In this document: in pieces, positions 44,687-55,785 of the stretch
Numbering within the stretch: position 1 is the stretch's first letter
Layout of the letters: each line of letters opens with the position of its first letter
Source of the DNA: Streptococcus suis
GTDB lineage: Bacteria > Bacillota > Bacilli > Lactobacillales > Streptococcaceae
Reading direction: 5' to 3'
Assembly: GCF_024509525.1 (NCBI RefSeq)
Contig: NZ_JAMWEM010000007.1
Coordinates: 49,461 to 113,460 of the forward strand
DNA: 64,000 nt
Notes under the pieces: generated by a model
What the model was told of the DNA's origin: nothing
Database searches by the model: none
Seen by the model: the letters and a program-made list of their open reading frames with translations, nothing else
Program-made: the position numbers and the translations under genes

Positions 44687-47600
44687 TTAAATAGCTTGAG
44701 TTGTAAAGCTACGACTTTCTAGCACCCTAACCATGGCTTCAGCGGTATCAAGGGCCGTAAAGAGAGGAATTCCTCCTTCAATAGCAGAGCTTCGTATTAC
44801 TTGGCCATCACCGTCAGCAACACGTTTTTTACCTACTGTATTGATAATAGCTTGTACCTTCCCTGTTCGAATGAGACTTGGAATATCATGATTATCAACT
44901 TCACCTAATTTTCCTACCGGTGTTACTGACAAACCGTTTTCAACAAGAAACTTAGCTGTTCCAGTGGTTGCAAATATACCATAACCTAATTCGTGGAATC
45001 GACGTGCTAAACTCAGGGCTTCTTCTTTATCTTCATCAGCGATTGTAAAGACAACATTTCCGAATTCTTCTAGATGTTGGTAGCTCGCTTCAAAAGCCTT
45101 ATAAAGTGCTTTTTCAAGCGTTGTATCAGATCCCATAATTTCACCCGTAGACTTCATCTCTGGACCCAACAAACTGTCAACTTTAGCTAATTTTGTGAAT
45201 GAGAAGACAGGCGCTTTTACATGCACTTGGTTGCTCTCAGGATAAAGACCGTCTTGGTAACCCAGTTCCGCAAGGCTTTGTCCCAAAATCAATTTGGTTG
45301 CAACCTGAGCCATTGGAATGTCTGTGACTTTGGACAAGAATGGCACCGTACGACTAGCACGAGGATTGACCTCAATGACATAGACCGTTTCATCCTTAAT
45401 AACAAACTGGATATTCATCATACCAATACAGTTGAGACCGATTGCTAAACGTTTGGTGTAGTCTGCAATGGTCGCCTGCACTTCTTTGGACAAGGTTTGT
45501 GGCGGATAAACTGCCATCGAGTCACCTGAGTGAACCCCAGCCCGCTCGATATGCTCCATAATACCTGGAATCAAGACATCCTTACCATCTGAAATGGCAT
45601 CGACTTCACACTCACGACCGACGATATAAGAATCCACCAAAACTGGGTGCTCTGGCGAAGCCTTGACCGCTGTTCTCATATAAGAACGCAAATCCGCTTC
45701 ATTTTCGACAATTTCCATAGCACGACCGCCCAAGACATAAGAAGGACGAACAAGTACCGGGAAACCAATTTTGCGGGCCGCTTCAAGAGCTTCCTCTTCG
45801 TTGGTTGCGGTTTGGCCTGGTGGCTGTGGAATCCCTAGGTCTTTCAGGGCTTTTTCAAATAAATCCCTGTCTTCAGCTCTATCCAAATCCTCTACCTGCG
45901 TACCCAAGATTGGAATACCTGCTTTGGCCAATGGCTCTGCCAAATTGATAGCCGTCTGGCCACCGAACTGAACGATAACACCTTTTGGTTTCTCAAGGTC
46001 AATCACATTCAAGACATCTTCCAAGGTCAACGGCTCGAAGTAAAGCTTGTCCGAAACCGAAAAGTCTGTTGACACCGTTTCAGGGTTTGAGTTCATAATG
46101 ATGGCTTCGTAGCCAGCCGCCTGAATAGCCTTGACCGAATGCACCGTCGCGTAGTCAAACTCTACACCCTGTCCGATACGAATCGGTCCAGAACCCAGCA
46201 CCAAAACAGATTCTTTCTCCGAACGGATGGACTCATTTTCCCACTCATAAGTTGAGTAGAAATATGGTGTTGAACTTTCGAACTCAGCCGCACAAGTATC
46301 TACCATCTTGTAAACAGGGACAATCTTGTGTTCAGTACGGAGTTGACGGATATAGGACTCTGTCCGTCCCCAGAGTTCCGCAATCTTGCGGTCTGCAAAA
46401 CCGTATTTCTTGGCTTTTTTCAATAGGTCGATGTTATCAAAATTCGCTGCCAATTCTTGCTCGATTTCTAAGATATGAAGCAGTTTATCAAGGAAGAAAA
46501 GATCAATCTTAGTCAACTGAGCCAGTTCTTCTACTGTATAGCCACGTCTAAGGGCTTCTGAAAGATAGAAGAGCCGGTCATCTTGAGCCTTGACAATCTT
46601 TTCAACCAGTTGGTCATCTGTTACTTGGCTGAGTTCAGGCATTTCATTGTGGTATACACCGATTTCCAAAGAACGGCAGGCCTTGAGCAAACTTTCTTCG
46701 ATATTACGACCAATGGCCATGACCTCACCAGTTGCCTTCATCTGCGTTCCAAGGCGACGCTCGCCTTTTTCAAACTTATCAAATGGGAAACGTGGAATTT
46801 TTGCCACAACGTAGTCAAGAGCAGGCTCAAACATGGCATAGGTTGTTCCTGTAACAGGGTTCACCATTTCATCCAAGGTCAAGCCAACTGCGATTTTCGC
46901 AGCTAATTTGGCGATAGGGTAGCCCGTTGCTTTTGATGCCAAGGCAGATGAACGAGAAACCCGTGGGTTTACTTCAATGACATAGTATTTGAAACTATGT
47001 GGATCCAGCGCCAACTGCACATTACAACCACCTTCAATTTTGAGGGCTCGGATAATACTTAGACTGGCATCGCGTAGCATCTGGTTTTCAATATCCGAAA
47101 GCGTCTGCGTTGGGGCAAATACGATAGAATCTCCTGTATGAATTCCCACAGGGTCAAAGTTTTCCATGTTACATACGACCAAGGCATTGTCAGCCGCATC
47201 GCGCATCACTTCGTATTCAATTTCTTTGAAACCAGCAATGGAACGCTCAATCAAACACTGGGTTACCGGTGACAGTTTCAGACCATTTTCTGCAATTTCT
47301 CGCAGTTCTTCTTCATTGGCACACATACCACCGCCAGTACCACCCAACGTGAAGGCTGGTCGAACAATGACAGGATAGCCAATTTCAGCAGCAAATTCCA
47401 AAGCTTCTTCAACTGTCGTCACAATGGTTGACTCAGGAATAGGCTGATTAAGGTCTTCCATGAGTTGTTTGAAGAGGTCACGGTCTTCTGCTTGATCAAT
47501 TGCAGATAGTTTTGTGCCTAAGAGTTCAACCCCAAGTTCATCTAAAATACCAGCCTTAGACAATTCCATAGCCATGTTGAGACCTGTCTGACCACCGAGG

Positions 47601-47866
47601 GTTGGCAAGAGAGCATCTGGACGCTCCTTCCGTAAAATCCGTGTGACAAACTCAAGCGTAATTGGCTCAATATAAACCTTGTCTGCAATTTCCTTGTCTG
47701 TCATGATAGTCGCAGGGTTTGAATTGACCAAGACGACACTGTAGCCTTCTTCCTTCAAAGCCAAACAAGCCTGAGTCCCAGCATAATCAAACTCCGCAGC
47801 CTGACCGATAATAATCGGACCAGACCCAATCACCATAATTTTTTTAATATCCGTACGTTTTGGCAT
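44687..47866 (-). CDS. carB: Carbamoyl-phosphate synthase large chain
   Basis: 1059 aa. Two homologous ATP-grasp halves: [30 protein letters not shown] and the second [20 protein letters not shown], each with [22 protein letters not shown] / [20 protein letters not shown], and the C-terminal allosteric MGS-like domain. Makes carbamoyl phosphate for pyrimidine and arginine pathways using ammonia from CarA. No obvious ribosome site lies before the ATG (47864-47866). It is separated from carA by 348 unusual non-coding bases. Confidence 0.97.
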   Translation of the reverse strand: MPKRTDIKKIMVIGSGPIIIGQAAEFDYAGTQACLALKEEGYSVVLVNSNPATIMTDKEIADKVYIEPITLEFVTRILRKERPDALLPTLGGQTGLNMAMELSKAGILDELGVELLGTKLSAIDQAEDRDLFKQLMEDLNQPIPESTIVTTVEEALEFAAEIGYPVIVRPAFTLGGTGGGMCANEEELREIAENGLKLSPVTQCLIERSIAGFKEIEYEVMRDAADNALVVCNMENFDPVGIHTGDSIVFAPTQTLSDIENQMLRDASLSIIRALKIEGGCNVQLALDPHSFKYYVIEVNPRVSRSSALASKATGYPIAKLAAKIAVGLTLDEMVNPVTGTTYAMFEPALDYVVAKIPRFPFDKFEKGERRLGTQMKATGEVMAIGRNIEESLLKACRSLEIGVYHNEMPELSQVTDDQLVEKIVKAQDDRLFYLSEALRRGYTVEELAQLTKIDLFFLDKLLHILEIEQELAANFDNIDLLKKAKKYGFADRKIAELWGRTESYIRQLRTEHKIVPVYKMVDTCAAEFESSTPYFYSTYEWENESIRSEKESVLVLGSGPIRIGQGVEFDYATVHSVKAIQAAGYEAIIMNSNPETVSTDFSVSDKLYFEPLTLEDVLNVIDLEKPKGVIVQFGGQTAINLAEPLAKAGIPILGTQVEDLDRAEDRDLFEKALKDLGIPQPPGQTATNEEEALEAARKIGFPVLVRPSYVLGGRAMEIVENEADLRSYMRTAVKASPEHPVLVDSYIVGRECEVDAISDGKDVLIPGIMEHIERAGVHSGDSMAVYPPQTLSKEVQATIADYTKRLAIGLNCIGMMNIQFVIKDETVYVIEVNPRASRTVPFLSKVTDIPMAQVATKLILGQSLAELGYQDGLYPESNQVHVKAPVFSFTKLAKVDSLLGPEMKSTGEIMGSDTTLEKALYKAFEASYQHLEEFGNVVFTIADEDKEEALSLARRFHELGYGIFATTGTAKFLVENGLSVTPVGKLGEVDNHDIPSLIRTGKVQAIINTVGKKRVADGDGQVIRSSAIEGGIPLFTALDTAEAMVRVLESRSFTTQAI

Positions 47867-48214
47867 AATTTTAAGATATTAAGGGCGTTAAGCGGACACA
47901 GTCAAAATAGGAGTTTGACCAAGAACGCTTGCGTTCGAGGAAAAACTATCTTTTTGACCCAGTCCGTAGCCCGAATTCAATTACAAAATTCGAGCAACAG
48001 AACACCCCTTCTCCTTTCTATTTTCTATCTCTCCGAATAGAATTAAATAATTGTCCGACGTTTGAAAACTAAAGTCGATATTACTTTAGTTTTCAAACTA
48101 GTGCAAGGGATAGCCTGACCTCCATAGAGGCAGGCGTAGGCAAATGAGTTGCGCGCAACCCTTGACCTGTCCCTTGCCTTTCTATTTGTCAACACTCCAG
48201 TTGACATAAAATCA
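47867..48214 (-). other. Structured non-coding insertion between carA and carB
   Basis: 348 bases inside an operon that is otherwise tightly spaced. It contains a perfect 16-bp stem (48060-48075 with 48083-48098), an outer GCAAGGGA/TCCCTTGC pairing at about 48103-48177 enclosing further hairpins such as GTTGCGCGCAAC, and a GAACGCTTGCGTTC palindrome near 47928-47941. The minus strand also has an AGGAGAAGG site followed by GTG and 19 codons (about 48008 downwards), possibly a small leader frame. Confidence 0.6.
48060..48098. repeat. Perfect inverted repeat, 16-bp arms
   Basis: GTTTGAAAACTAAAGT (48060-48075), 7-base loop, ACTTTAGTTTTCAAAC (48083-48098). It may be a MITE core or hairpin in the car mRNA; there is no U tract for a standard terminator. 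Confidence 0.8.
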
Positions 48215-49288
48215 TTACTTCTGAAAAGAATCGATTAATTCCATAAACTCATCGAAGAGATAGCTTGCATCATGTGGACCAGGTGCAGCATCCGGATGGA
48301 ATTGCACAGAAAATCCTGGATAATACTTATGACGTACCCCTTCGACTGATAAGTCATTGATTTCTTCATGCGTAATCATAAGGCTATCCGGTAAATCTTC
48401 TCTAGACACAGCATAGCCATGGTTTTGACTAGTAAAATCAACACGCCCTGTCGCAATCTCTCGTACAGCATGGTTAAAGCCACGGTGTCCAAATTTCATT
48501 TTATAGGTCTGGGCACCATTTGCTTTAGCAAATAATTGGTGTCCCATACAGATACCAAAAATCGGAATCTTCCCTAGAATTCCACGAATCATATCCAAAG
48601 CTTCTGGAACATCATCTGGATTCCCAGGTCCATTAGATAACATCACCCCATCAGGATCCAAAGCAAGAATTTCTTCGGCCGTTGTGTCATAAGGAACAAC
48701 TGTCACATTGCAATCGCGTTTTGCCAATTCTCTAAGAATGGAATGTTTCAATCCAAAATCGACCAGAACCACACTTCTACCAACACCAGGTGCAGGATAG
48801 GCAGTTCTTGTAGAAACTTGCTGAATATTATTGGTCGGCAAAACAGTTGCTCGTAACTGATCTGTTAGATGCTCAACAGAATCTCCTACATTGGCCAGAG
48901 TTGCTTTCATTGTTCCATACTTACGAATCGTCTTCGTCAACGCACGCGTGTCAATTCCTGAAATCCCAGGAATGTTCTTAGCTTTTAGAAATTCGTCCAA
49001 GGTCATCTGATTACGCCAATTGCTTGCACGACGTGCCCACTCACTAACAACTACCCCTTTGCAGGTTGGACGAATCGACTCATAATCATCACGATTCACC
49101 CCATAATTACCAACAAGTGGATAAGTAAAAGTTAGAATTTGGCCATTATAGGATTGGTCTGTAATAGATTCCTGGTAGCCTGTCATCCCTGTTGAAAAGA
49201 CTAATTCACCTGTAACATCAATGTCCGCACCAAACGCTTCTCCCTCAAAAATCGTGCCATCCTCTAAAATTAATAGACGTTTCTTCAT
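48215..49288 (-). CDS. carA: Carbamoyl-phosphate synthase small chain (glutaminase)
   Basis: 357 aa class I glutamine amidotransferase subunit. Catalytic Cys in [14 protein letters not shown], His/Glu near the C-terminus in [16 protein letters not shown]-terminal CPSase small domain [12 protein letters not shown] and [17 protein letters not shown]. Supplies ammonia to CarB. Follows pyrB by 39 bases. Confidence 0.97.
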   Translation of the reverse strand: MKKRLLILEDGTIFEGEAFGADIDVTGELVFSTGMTGYQESITDQSYNGQILTFTYPLVGNYGVNRDDYESIRPTCKGVVVSEWARRASNWRNQMTLDEFLKAKNIPGISGIDTRALTKTIRKYGTMKATLANVGDSVEHLTDQLRATVLPTNNIQQVSTRTAYPAPGVGRSVVLVDFGLKHSILRELAKRDCNVTVVPYDTTAEEILALDPDGVMLSNGPGNPDDVPEALDMIRGILGKIPIFGICMGHQLFAKANGAQTYKMKFGHRGFNHAVREIATGRVDFTSQNHGYAVSREDLPDSLMITHEEINDLSVEGVRHKYYPGFSVQFHPDAAPGPHDASYLFDEFMELIDSFQK

Positions 49289-49327
49289 ATCTCTACTTTC
49301 TACCTCATATCACTGCATCTACATAAG

Positions 49328-50254
49328 CTAGGCTTTCCCATTTAAGACTGCTTCCAAAATAGCCATTCGCACAAAGACTCCATTTTGCATCTGGCGAACA
49401 ATCCGTGATTTCGATGCCTCAACCAGATGGTCATCAATCTCAACATCACGATTTACAGGAGCAGGATGCATAACAATCGCAAATTCCTTCATTCGCTTGT
49501 AGCGACTATCTGTCAAACCATACAACCGGTTGTATTCTTCTTTTGAGAAACTCCCACGACCATCGTGTCGCTCATGCTGTACCCGGAGAAGCATCACGAC
49601 ATCCGCTTGATCCACAATCTCATCCATCGCAAGGTGTTGACCATACACATCAAATTCCTCTGAATACCATTCACTCGGACCAGAAAAATAAAGGTCTGCT
49701 CCTAAACGTTTTAGAATTTGCATATTGGACTTAGCTACCCGTGAATGTGTAATATCACCAGCAATCACGATTTTCAAGCCTTCAAAAGTCCCAAACTCCT
49801 CATAGATAGTCATCAAATCTAGCAATGATTGACTTGGATGTTGCCCAGAACCATCTCCACCATTGACAATAGCTGTTTGAATAGTTGGACTATCAATCAA
49901 TTGCTTGTAATAATCAACCTCAGAATGTCGGATAACACAGATATCCACTCCCAAAGCTGACATGGTTAAAATCGTGTCATAGAGGGTCTCCCCCTTATTA
50001 ACAGAGCTAGTTCGAGCATCAAAGTTAATCATTTTCATATCCAATTTTAACTCAGCCATTTCAAAAGACTTATGGGTTCGTGTCGAATCTTCAAAGAAGA
50101 GGTTGGAAACAAAATACTGACGTCCCAGCTGGATTTCTCCCTCCCCTTTTTTAAAGGCAATCCCGCGATGAATCAGGCCTAGAACTTCTTCGTTCGAAAG
50201 GGTCTCCATTGTAACCAGGTGCTTAAGCGATACGTGTCCATTTGCATCTATCAT
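49328..50254 (-). CDS. pyrB: Aspartate carbamoyltransferase catalytic chain
   Basis: 308 aa. Carbamoyl-phosphate motif [16 protein letters not shown] and [16 protein letters not shown], aspartate-binding [11 protein letters not shown] and [17 protein letters not shown] are all present. Second step of UMP synthesis. Between pyrR and carA in the operon; no regulatory subunit is expected in streptococci. Confidence 0.97.
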   Translation of the reverse strand: MIDANGHVSLKHLVTMETLSNEEVLGLIHRGIAFKKGEGEIQLGRQYFVSNLFFEDSTRTHKSFEMAELKLDMKMINFDARTSSVNKGETLYDTILTMSALGVDICVIRHSEVDYYKQLIDSPTIQTAIVNGGDGSGQHPSQSLLDLMTIYEEFGTFEGLKIVIAGDITHSRVAKSNMQILKRLGADLYFSGPSEWYSEEFDVYGQHLAMDEIVDQADVVMLLRVQHERHDGRGSFSKEEYNRLYGLTDSRYKRMKEFAIVMHPAPVNRDVEIDDHLVEASKSRIVRQMQNGVFVRMAILEAVLNGKA

Positions 50255-50291
50255 GTGATTTACCTGCCTTTTTGAAAATAAAATCCATCAA

Positions 50292-50959
<668 letters not shown>

Positions 50960-50998
50960 CAAATTAAAACACCTGACAAATTTTTTCTAAGAAAAGTG

Positions 50999-51018
50999 TA
51001 AAATCTTCGGCTTTTACC
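50999..51018 (-). terminator. Weak terminator after the Pr6Pr-like gene
   Basis: GTAAAA-gccgaaga-TTTTAC on the minus strand followed by ACTTTTC. Confidence 0.45.
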
Positions 51019-51024
51019 TAAAAA

Positions 51025-51663
51025 TCAAGTCTGCTTCATCACAAAGCGCTTAAGCTCAACTGATTTAATCCCTGCTAGAAGAAAGCCCGCCACAAGATAG
51101 CTCATGAAAATAACTCCGACATAAGTCAAAACGTAAGGCCAGCCATACTTAGGCACATTGAGGAAGAAATAGGCAAAGGGGCTGTCCTCAGCATCTGGAA
51201 TCGGAATTTTGATAAAGAAACCGTTGACTAGACCAAAAATCATATAAAGGACAGGCAAAATAGTCCACCAAATCGGATCGAACCACTTGTACTGTTTCTG
51301 GTAATCTACAAATAGGGTATCCACCAAAAAGTAGAGAGGGACGATATAATGGCAGAGCAGATTCTCCACGCGCCAAAAGTCATCTGCCAAAGGCGCCAAC
51401 ATAAAATGATAAACCACGCAGGTAATCATAATCGACATGGTCACCGCAGCCTTAATTCGCAAGAATTTTGCCGATTGCAAGTCATGCCCTTTGTACATAG
51501 CATAGACCATATAGACCGCAAACACAGAAACCAACAAGTTGGATTGCACCGTATAATACATGAGCATGCCCATACCATATTTGATAATTTCTAGAGCTGT
51601 CCCTGTTACAGCCAAAACCGCCAATAAACACCTGCTATAAAATAAAATAGTTTGATTCTTCAT
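51025..51663 (-). CDS. Pr6Pr-family membrane protein
   Basis: 212 aa with six hydrophobic segments and the family-like pattern YYTVQSNLLVSVFAVYM and HYIVPLYFLVDTLFVD. Similar proteins are annotated as Pr6Pr membrane proteins; function unknown. Monocistronic between the pyr operon and phnA. Confidence 0.78.
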   Translation of the reverse strand: MKNQTILFYSRCLLAVLAVTGTALEIIKYGMGMLMYYTVQSNLLVSVFAVYMVYAMYKGHDLQSAKFLRIKAAVTMSIMITCVVYHFMLAPLADDFWRVENLLCHYIVPLYFLVDTLFVDYQKQYKWFDPIWWTILPVLYMIFGLVNGFFIKIPIPDAEDSPFAYFFLNVPKYGWPYVLTYVGVIFMSYLVAGFLLAGIKSVELKRFVMKQT

Positions 51664-51683
51664 AATATCCTTCCAAATACGAC

Positions 51684-51706
51684 AAAAGACTGGATGTCCC
51701 AGTCCT
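51684..51706 (-). terminator. Terminator after the PhnA/YjdM-like gene
   Basis: GACTGG-gacat-CCAGTC stem on the minus strand followed by TTTTG. Confidence 0.7.
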
Positions 51707-51711
51707 ATTTC

Positions 51712-52050
51712 TTAGATTTTCTTAACAAATTCTGACTTCAATTTCATGGCACCAAAACCATCGATTTTACAGTCGATATTGTGGTCACCTTCAACGATAC
51801 GGATGCCTTTAACACGCGTACCTTGTTTCAGGTCTTTAGGTGCACCCTTGACTTTCAAGTCTTTGATCAGAGTTACCGTATCGCCATCCGCCAAACGGTT
51901 ACCGTTAGCATCGATTGCTACCGGACCACTCTCTTCCTCAGCCACATCAGCAGGGTTCCACTCATAAGCACACTCTGGGCAAACCAAGAGAGCTCCGTCT
52001 TCATAGACATACTCAGAATTACATTTTGGACAATTTGGTAAAGTTTCCAT
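51712..52050 (-). CDS. PhnA/YjdM-family zinc ribbon protein
   Basis: 112 aa. N-terminal zinc ribbon [21 protein letters not shown] (residues 8-28) and a C-terminal KOW-like domain [31 protein letters not shown]. Named for phosphonate genes in E. coli, but no phosphonate operon is here, so that function should not be assumed. An extended -10 promoter lies at 52085-52093. Confidence 0.9.
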   Translation of the reverse strand: METLPNCPKCNSEYVYEDGALLVCPECAYEWNPADVAEEESGPVAIDANGNRLADGDTVTLIKDLKVKGAPKDLKQGTRVKGIRIVEGDHNIDCKIDGFGAMKLKSEFVKKI

Positions 52051-52084
52051 GTTTTTTCATACTCCTTACATTTTTTCGTCTTCT

Positions 52085-52093
52085 AGTATAGCA
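52085..52093 (-). promoter_or_regulatory. Extended -10 promoter (TGCTATACT) of the PhnA-like gene
   Basis: TGC TATACT on the minus strand about 34 bases before the ATG. Confidence 0.55.
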
Positions 52094-52129
52094 TTTGTTG
52101 GGAAATTGGGCAAGATGAACAGGTTTTCA

Positions 52130-53026
52130 TTAGCCATTAGACTGACGAAGTTTTTCAAGTGTTTCTTGGAAAATAGCTGGCGCTTCTGCCGTAAATTCAA
52201 CAACTTCTCCAGTTCTCGGATGGGTAAATCCAAGCGTCCTGGCATGAAGAAACTGACCATGGCCTTTCAATGTCTTTCTAGGACCATAAGCCTCATCACC
52301 CGCAACCGGATGCCCAATATAGGCCATGTGGACACGAATCTGGTGGGTTCGTCCTGTTTCCAAGGTCAACTCCACCAAAGTATAGTCACCAAATCTTTCC
52401 AGAACTTGGAAACGAGTGACCGCTTCTTTTCCTTTGGCAGTCACCGCCTGCTTCTTGCGGTCCTTCTCAGAACGACCAATCGGCGCTTCAATCATCCCAC
52501 GGTCATTTGGTAGATTACCGTGGACAATGGCCCAATACTTACGAAGGGACTTCTTATCCTTCAACTCCGCCGCCAACTTAGTATGTGCTTCATCATTTTT
52601 AGCAATCATGAGCAAGCCAGATGTATCCTTGTCAATCCGATGGACAATGCCTGGTCGCAGAACGCCATTGATACCAGACAAGTCTTTCACGTGATACAAA
52701 AGGGCATTAACCAAGGTTCCCGATGTGTGGCCAGCCGACGGATGAACCACCATCCCTTGAGGTTTATTAACTACAGCAACTTCCTCATCTTGATAGACAA
52801 TTTCCAGAGGAATATCTTCCGCCACATAGTCAATTTCTTCTACTTCTGGTACCTGATAGGTTAGGATGTCACCAGCTTGCACACTGTATTTTGCTTTTTT
52901 AGGCTGACCATTAACCAAAACCTGACCATTTTTAATCTGTTCATTGGCAACTGAACGAGACAAATCTGTCAAATCTGCCAAAGCCTTGTCCAAACGGACA
53001 CCGCCAATCTCAACTCTTACTTCCAT
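52130..53026 (-). CDS. rluD: RluD-family 23S rRNA pseudouridine synthase
   Basis: 298 aa. N-terminal S4-like RNA-binding domain (RLDKALADLTDLSRSVANEQIKNGQVLVNG) and catalytic motif IVHRIDKDTSGLLMIAKND with the nucleophilic Asp, then GRTHQIRVHMAYIGHPVAGDEAYG. Family enzymes modify 23S rRNA helices. Its start overlaps lspA by 17 bases, the conserved lspA-rluD pair. Confidence 0.93.
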   Translation of the reverse strand: MEVRVEIGGVRLDKALADLTDLSRSVANEQIKNGQVLVNGQPKKAKYSVQAGDILTYQVPEVEEIDYVAEDIPLEIVYQDEEVAVVNKPQGMVVHPSAGHTSGTLVNALLYHVKDLSGINGVLRPGIVHRIDKDTSGLLMIAKNDEAHTKLAAELKDKKSLRKYWAIVHGNLPNDRGMIEAPIGRSEKDRKKQAVTAKGKEAVTRFQVLERFGDYTLVELTLETGRTHQIRVHMAYIGHPVAGDEAYGPRKTLKGHGQFLHARTLGFTHPRTGEVVEFTAEAPAIFQETLEKLRQSNG

Positions 53027-53474
53027 TACTCTCTTCTTTCATAAGACAAACAAATATGCATGCCACTCCGATTGTTAAGCAAACATCTGCCACATTAAAT
53101 ACTGGGAAACTGATAAAATCCAAATGGAACATATCCACTACATAACCCAGTCGAATTCGATCAAGAAAATTGCCTAAAGCACCGGCTAAAATCAATGATA
53201 GACTAGCGAGCATGAATAAGTCGCCTTTGATATTCTTAATATAGTACCAAATCAACCCTGTTACAACAACTAGAGTAACAAGCGTAAAAAACCACTGTTG
53301 ATTTTGTAAAATTGACCAAGCTGCTCCATAGTTTCGCAAATAAGATAAACTCATAAAACCAGGAAGCCAATTTCGAACTGTCCCCAATTCAATATTCGCT
53401 ACAGTCCAAGCCTTAACTAACTGATCAAGACAAATCAAACCTGCTGCCAATAACGGAAATCCAAACTTACGCAT
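53010..53474 (-). CDS. lspA: Lipoprotein signal peptidase
   Basis: 154 aa, four membrane helices. The aspartyl peptidase signatures GALGNFLDRIRLGYVVDMFH and FPVFNVADVCLTIG contain the two catalytic Asp residues. Processes prolipoproteins such as PstS in this window. Overlaps the cpsY-like gene by 8 bases and rluD by 17. Confidence 0.96.
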   Translation of the reverse strand: MRKFGFPLLAAGLICLDQLVKAWTVANIELGTVRNWLPGFMSLSYLRNYGAAWSILQNQQWFFTLVTLVVVTGLIWYYIKNIKGDLFMLASLSLILAGALGNFLDRIRLGYVVDMFHLDFISFPVFNVADVCLTIGVACIFVCLMKEESNGSKS

Positions 53475-54381
53475 TCTCTTCCTTCTTTTTATTAAAATAT
53501 TCTTTCATAGCCCTGACAAAATCTTTAGCGCACGGCGTCAATTCATCATTTGCTCGTCTGACATAAACCATGCGATTGTTCCCTTTTTCTTTAAACGGTA
53601 TCACAGTTATACCATTTACACTCTCGTCATCCAAAAAACCAGACCCTGTCGCATAGGCATCTGTCCTCTCTAAAATACCATTCAGAGTTGCACGATCCGT
53701 TACATCAAAAACCACTGAAGAGCCTGAAGTATCAATCAAATTCTCTGAATAATAGAGATAGGCTTCTTTTTCCTGAGTGAACCGTACCGTTGGTAATCCA
53801 ACTAAATCTGCTGATTCAATCTCAGCTTTCCTCGTTAATGGATGGTCTTCACGAAGATAGATATGAGTTTGAAAATCTGCCAAATCCTCAACCTGCAAAT
53901 GAAGCTTATCCAACTTTTGCATAATCCCTTTAGTATTGCGCTCATTCAAATAAATGATTCCAAGTTCACTATAGCCCTGAGCAACTTCATCCAAAATTTG
54001 TACAGTTGTCGATTCAAAGAGTCGAAAATGAGGATATTGCGGATGACGACGAGAAAATTCTGTGATTAACGGAGGGAGAAAATCATAATGCTGACTGGAA
54101 ATTGAAAAAACCTTTTCTCCTTCTTCAGACTGTAAATAGAGATGTTCAAATTGGTCAAACCCCTTTACCAGGGTCTGAGCCTTCTCATAAAACTCCATAC
54201 CCTCCTTTGTTAAAAAGGTTCCCGAACTAGTCCGATTAAAAATCTGAAAACCAATTTCCTTTTCCAAATCACGAATGGAAATAGATAAACTTGGTTGAGA
54301 AACGTACATTTTTTCTGCTGCCTCCCGAAAAGTACCGCTGTTAGCAATAGCAACAACGTACCGTAGTTGTTGAATATTCAT
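53467..54381 (-). CDS. cpsY: LysR-family regulator CpsY-like
   Basis: 304 aa. N-terminal winged helix MNIQQLRYVVAIANSGTFREAAEKMYVSQPSLSISIRDLEKEIGFQIFNRTSSGTFLT and a periplasmic-binding-like effector domain. Closely resembles CpsY/MtaR of streptococci, which controls methionine supply and survival in neutrophils; the ortholog call is by resemblance. First gene of the cpsY-lspA-rluD unit with an extended -10 promoter. Confidence 0.85.
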   Translation of the reverse strand: MNIQQLRYVVAIANSGTFREAAEKMYVSQPSLSISIRDLEKEIGFQIFNRTSSGTFLTKEGMEFYEKAQTLVKGFDQFEHLYLQSEEGEKVFSISSQHYDFLPPLITEFSRRHPQYPHFRLFESTTVQILDEVAQGYSELGIIYLNERNTKGIMQKLDKLHLQVEDLADFQTHIYLREDHPLTRKAEIESADLVGLPTVRFTQEKEAYLYYSENLIDTSGSSVVFDVTDRATLNGILERTDAYATGSGFLDDESVNGITVIPFKEKGNNRMVYVRRANDELTPCAKDFVRAMKEYFNKKKEENA

Positions 54382-54410
54382 AAATTCAGTTCCTCTTTTT
54401 TCTCCTTAAC

Positions 54411-54419
54411 ATTATACCA
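54411..54419 (-). promoter_or_regulatory. Extended -10 promoter (TGGTATAAT) of cpsY-lspA-rluD
   Basis: TGG TATAAT on the minus strand 30 bases before the cpsY ATG, overlapping the end of the Nudix terminator region; AAGGAG follows. Confidence 0.6.
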
Positions 54420-54429
54420 TAAAAGAAGA

Positions 54430-54471
54430 AATAGGGATGATTGAAGCTTGTAAGCCCTCTCCATCCCTATA
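54430..54471 (-). terminator. Terminator after the Nudix gene
   Basis: ATAGGGATG and CATCCCTAT form an outer 9-bp stem with AGGGCTTACAAGCTT inside, followed by TTTCTTCTTTT on the minus strand. Confidence 0.75.
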
Positions 54472-54478
54472 CTTTTCC

Positions 54479-54988
54479 CTAATCTTCCACGTTTGTAATC
54501 AAGCCTTGTTTGTCCAACCAAGCATTCAAAAATTCTTGAGCCAAACTATTTGGATAAATTACTTCTTTAGCCTGCGTAGGAAAGAACCAGTTGGCTTGAT
54601 CAATTTCATGATTAGAACTAAGTGCCGTAGCATCCTTAATTCGACAAGCAAAATTTACCATTAGCACATTGTTTTTCTCATAAAAGTGACTAGCATTGAA
54701 TTGAAACTCCACTACATCCAGATTCGTCTCTTCCTTAATTTCACGAACAAGAGCCTCTTCTAAGCTTTCTCCACGACCGACATAACCGGCCACCAAAATA
54801 TTGTTGGCGTTACCATATTGCTGGATGAGAAGAATTCTCTTTTCCAACTCGTCGTAAATAATAGCTGAAACAGCAACATTGTACTGAGGGAAACGATAAA
54901 CCTGGCAATGCTGGCAATACGGTACCATCCCCTCGTTTTCAAGCTCTTTTCTCATTAATTTTGTTCCACATTCAGCACAAAAATCCAT
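54479..54988 (-). CDS. Nudix hydrolase with N-terminal zinc ribbon
   Basis: 169 aa from the ATG at 54986-54988 after AAAGGAGA. A zinc ribbon CAECGTKLMRK...YCQHC is followed by the Nudix box GYVGRGESLEEALVREIKEETNLD near residues 69-92. The layout resembles NudC-type NAD pyrophosphatases, though shorter; substrate is not certain. Confidence 0.88.
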   Translation of the reverse strand: MDFCAECGTKLMRKELENEGMVPYCQHCQVYRFPQYNVAVSAIIYDELEKRILLIQQYGNANNILVAGYVGRGESLEEALVREIKEETNLDVVEFQFNASHFYEKNNVLMVNFACRIKDATALSSNHEIDQANWFFPTQAKEVIYPNSLAQEFLNAWLDKQGLITNVED

Positions 54989-55155
54989 AATCTCTCCTTT
55001 AATCATTTTAAATATTTTACCAAAAAAATTGTATTTTATCATTTCCCAATAATTCTCAATACTCTCTTGTTCCACTCTTTATAAACTGACCAGAAAACTA
55101 TGTCAATAAAATAGAAGAATAGATTAGAAATTAATGCCAGCTTACTACAACAAAA

Positions 55156-55181
55156 AAGCACTTAGATTTCTCTAGGTGCTT
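55156..55181. terminator. Terminator-like hairpin (AAGCACTTAGA/TCTAGGTGCTT)
   Basis: 11-bp stem with a GAAA/TTTC loop; minus strand continues TTTTTTG. It would end a minus-strand transcript from the SHOCT remnant. Confidence 0.65.
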
Positions 55182-55259
55182 GATTCAATTTCTTTTCATA
55201 ACTCTGAAGCTGTTAAATTGTGATTGTTTCTCAACATCTGAAGGAACTATTTTTAACTA

Positions 55260-55322
55260 TTATAATCCCATAATCTCTTTTTTCTTTGCATTAAATTCTT
55301 CTTCTGAAAGCAAAAAACGAAG
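55260..55322 (-). pseudogene. Remnant of a SHOCT-domain gene
   Basis: Minus strand reads LRFLLSEEEFNAKKKEIMGL then a stop, the typical C-terminal SHOCT motif. A TGA at 55323-55325 closes the frame upstream and no start exists. The rest of the 54989-55446 interval has no other recognised gene. Confidence 0.5.
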
Positions 55323-55387
55323 TCACCGACAAGTTCGCTTCCTACATTGGATTTTAAAATATGGGTATCACGGTGGGGATCAAAACA

Positions 55388-55428
55388 AAACAAAAAAACA
55401 GGCCCTCCGAAATCTCGGAAAGCCTATT
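55388..55428 (-). terminator. Terminator after rpmA
   Basis: AGGCTTTCCGAG-atttC-GGAGGGCCT stem on the minus strand followed by TTTTTTTTG. Confidence 0.8.
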
Positions 55429-55446
55429 GTTAAGCCATTTTTAGAC

Positions 55447-55740
55447 TTATTTTGCGATTGGGTAAACAGATACTTGTTTCTTATCGCGACCTTTACGTTC
55501 GAAGCGTACAACGCCTTCTACTTTAGCGTAAAGAGTATCATCTCCACCACGACCTACGTTAGCTCCTGGATGGATTTTTGTACCACGTTGGCGGTAAAGG
55601 ATTGAACCACCTGATACAGTTTGGCCGTCAGCAGCTTTCGCACCAAGGCGTTTCGCTTGTGAGTCACGACCGTTTGACGTTGAACCTCCACCTTTTTTGT
55701 GGGCCATAAATTGCAAGTTAGCAAGATTCAAGTTTAACAT
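55447..55740 (-). CDS. rpmA: 50S ribosomal protein L27 with cleavable N-terminal extension
   Basis: 97 aa. The N-terminal [19 protein letters not shown] pattern (with Met before AHKK) matches Firmicute L27, which needs removal of the extension by the cysteine protease Prp for a working ribosome. Unusually no prp gene lies between rplU and rpmA; only 45 bases separate them. Confidence 0.97.
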   Translation of the reverse strand: MLNLNLANLQFMAHKKGGGSTSNGRDSQAKRLGAKAADGQTVSGGSILYRQRGTKIHPGANVGRGGDDTLYAKVEGVVRFERKGRDKKQVSVYPIAK

Positions 55741-55785
55741 ATGTTATTCCTCCGAATTTCTGTAATGATTGTTTCAAGCTACGCC

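Noticed and set aside
51712..52050. Phosphonate metabolism role for the PhnA-like protein
   Set aside because: The name is historical and no phosphonate genes are present.
55180..55605. 141-aa plus-strand frame over the rpmA 3' end
   Set aside because: Crosses two terminators and antisense rpmA; no similarity.
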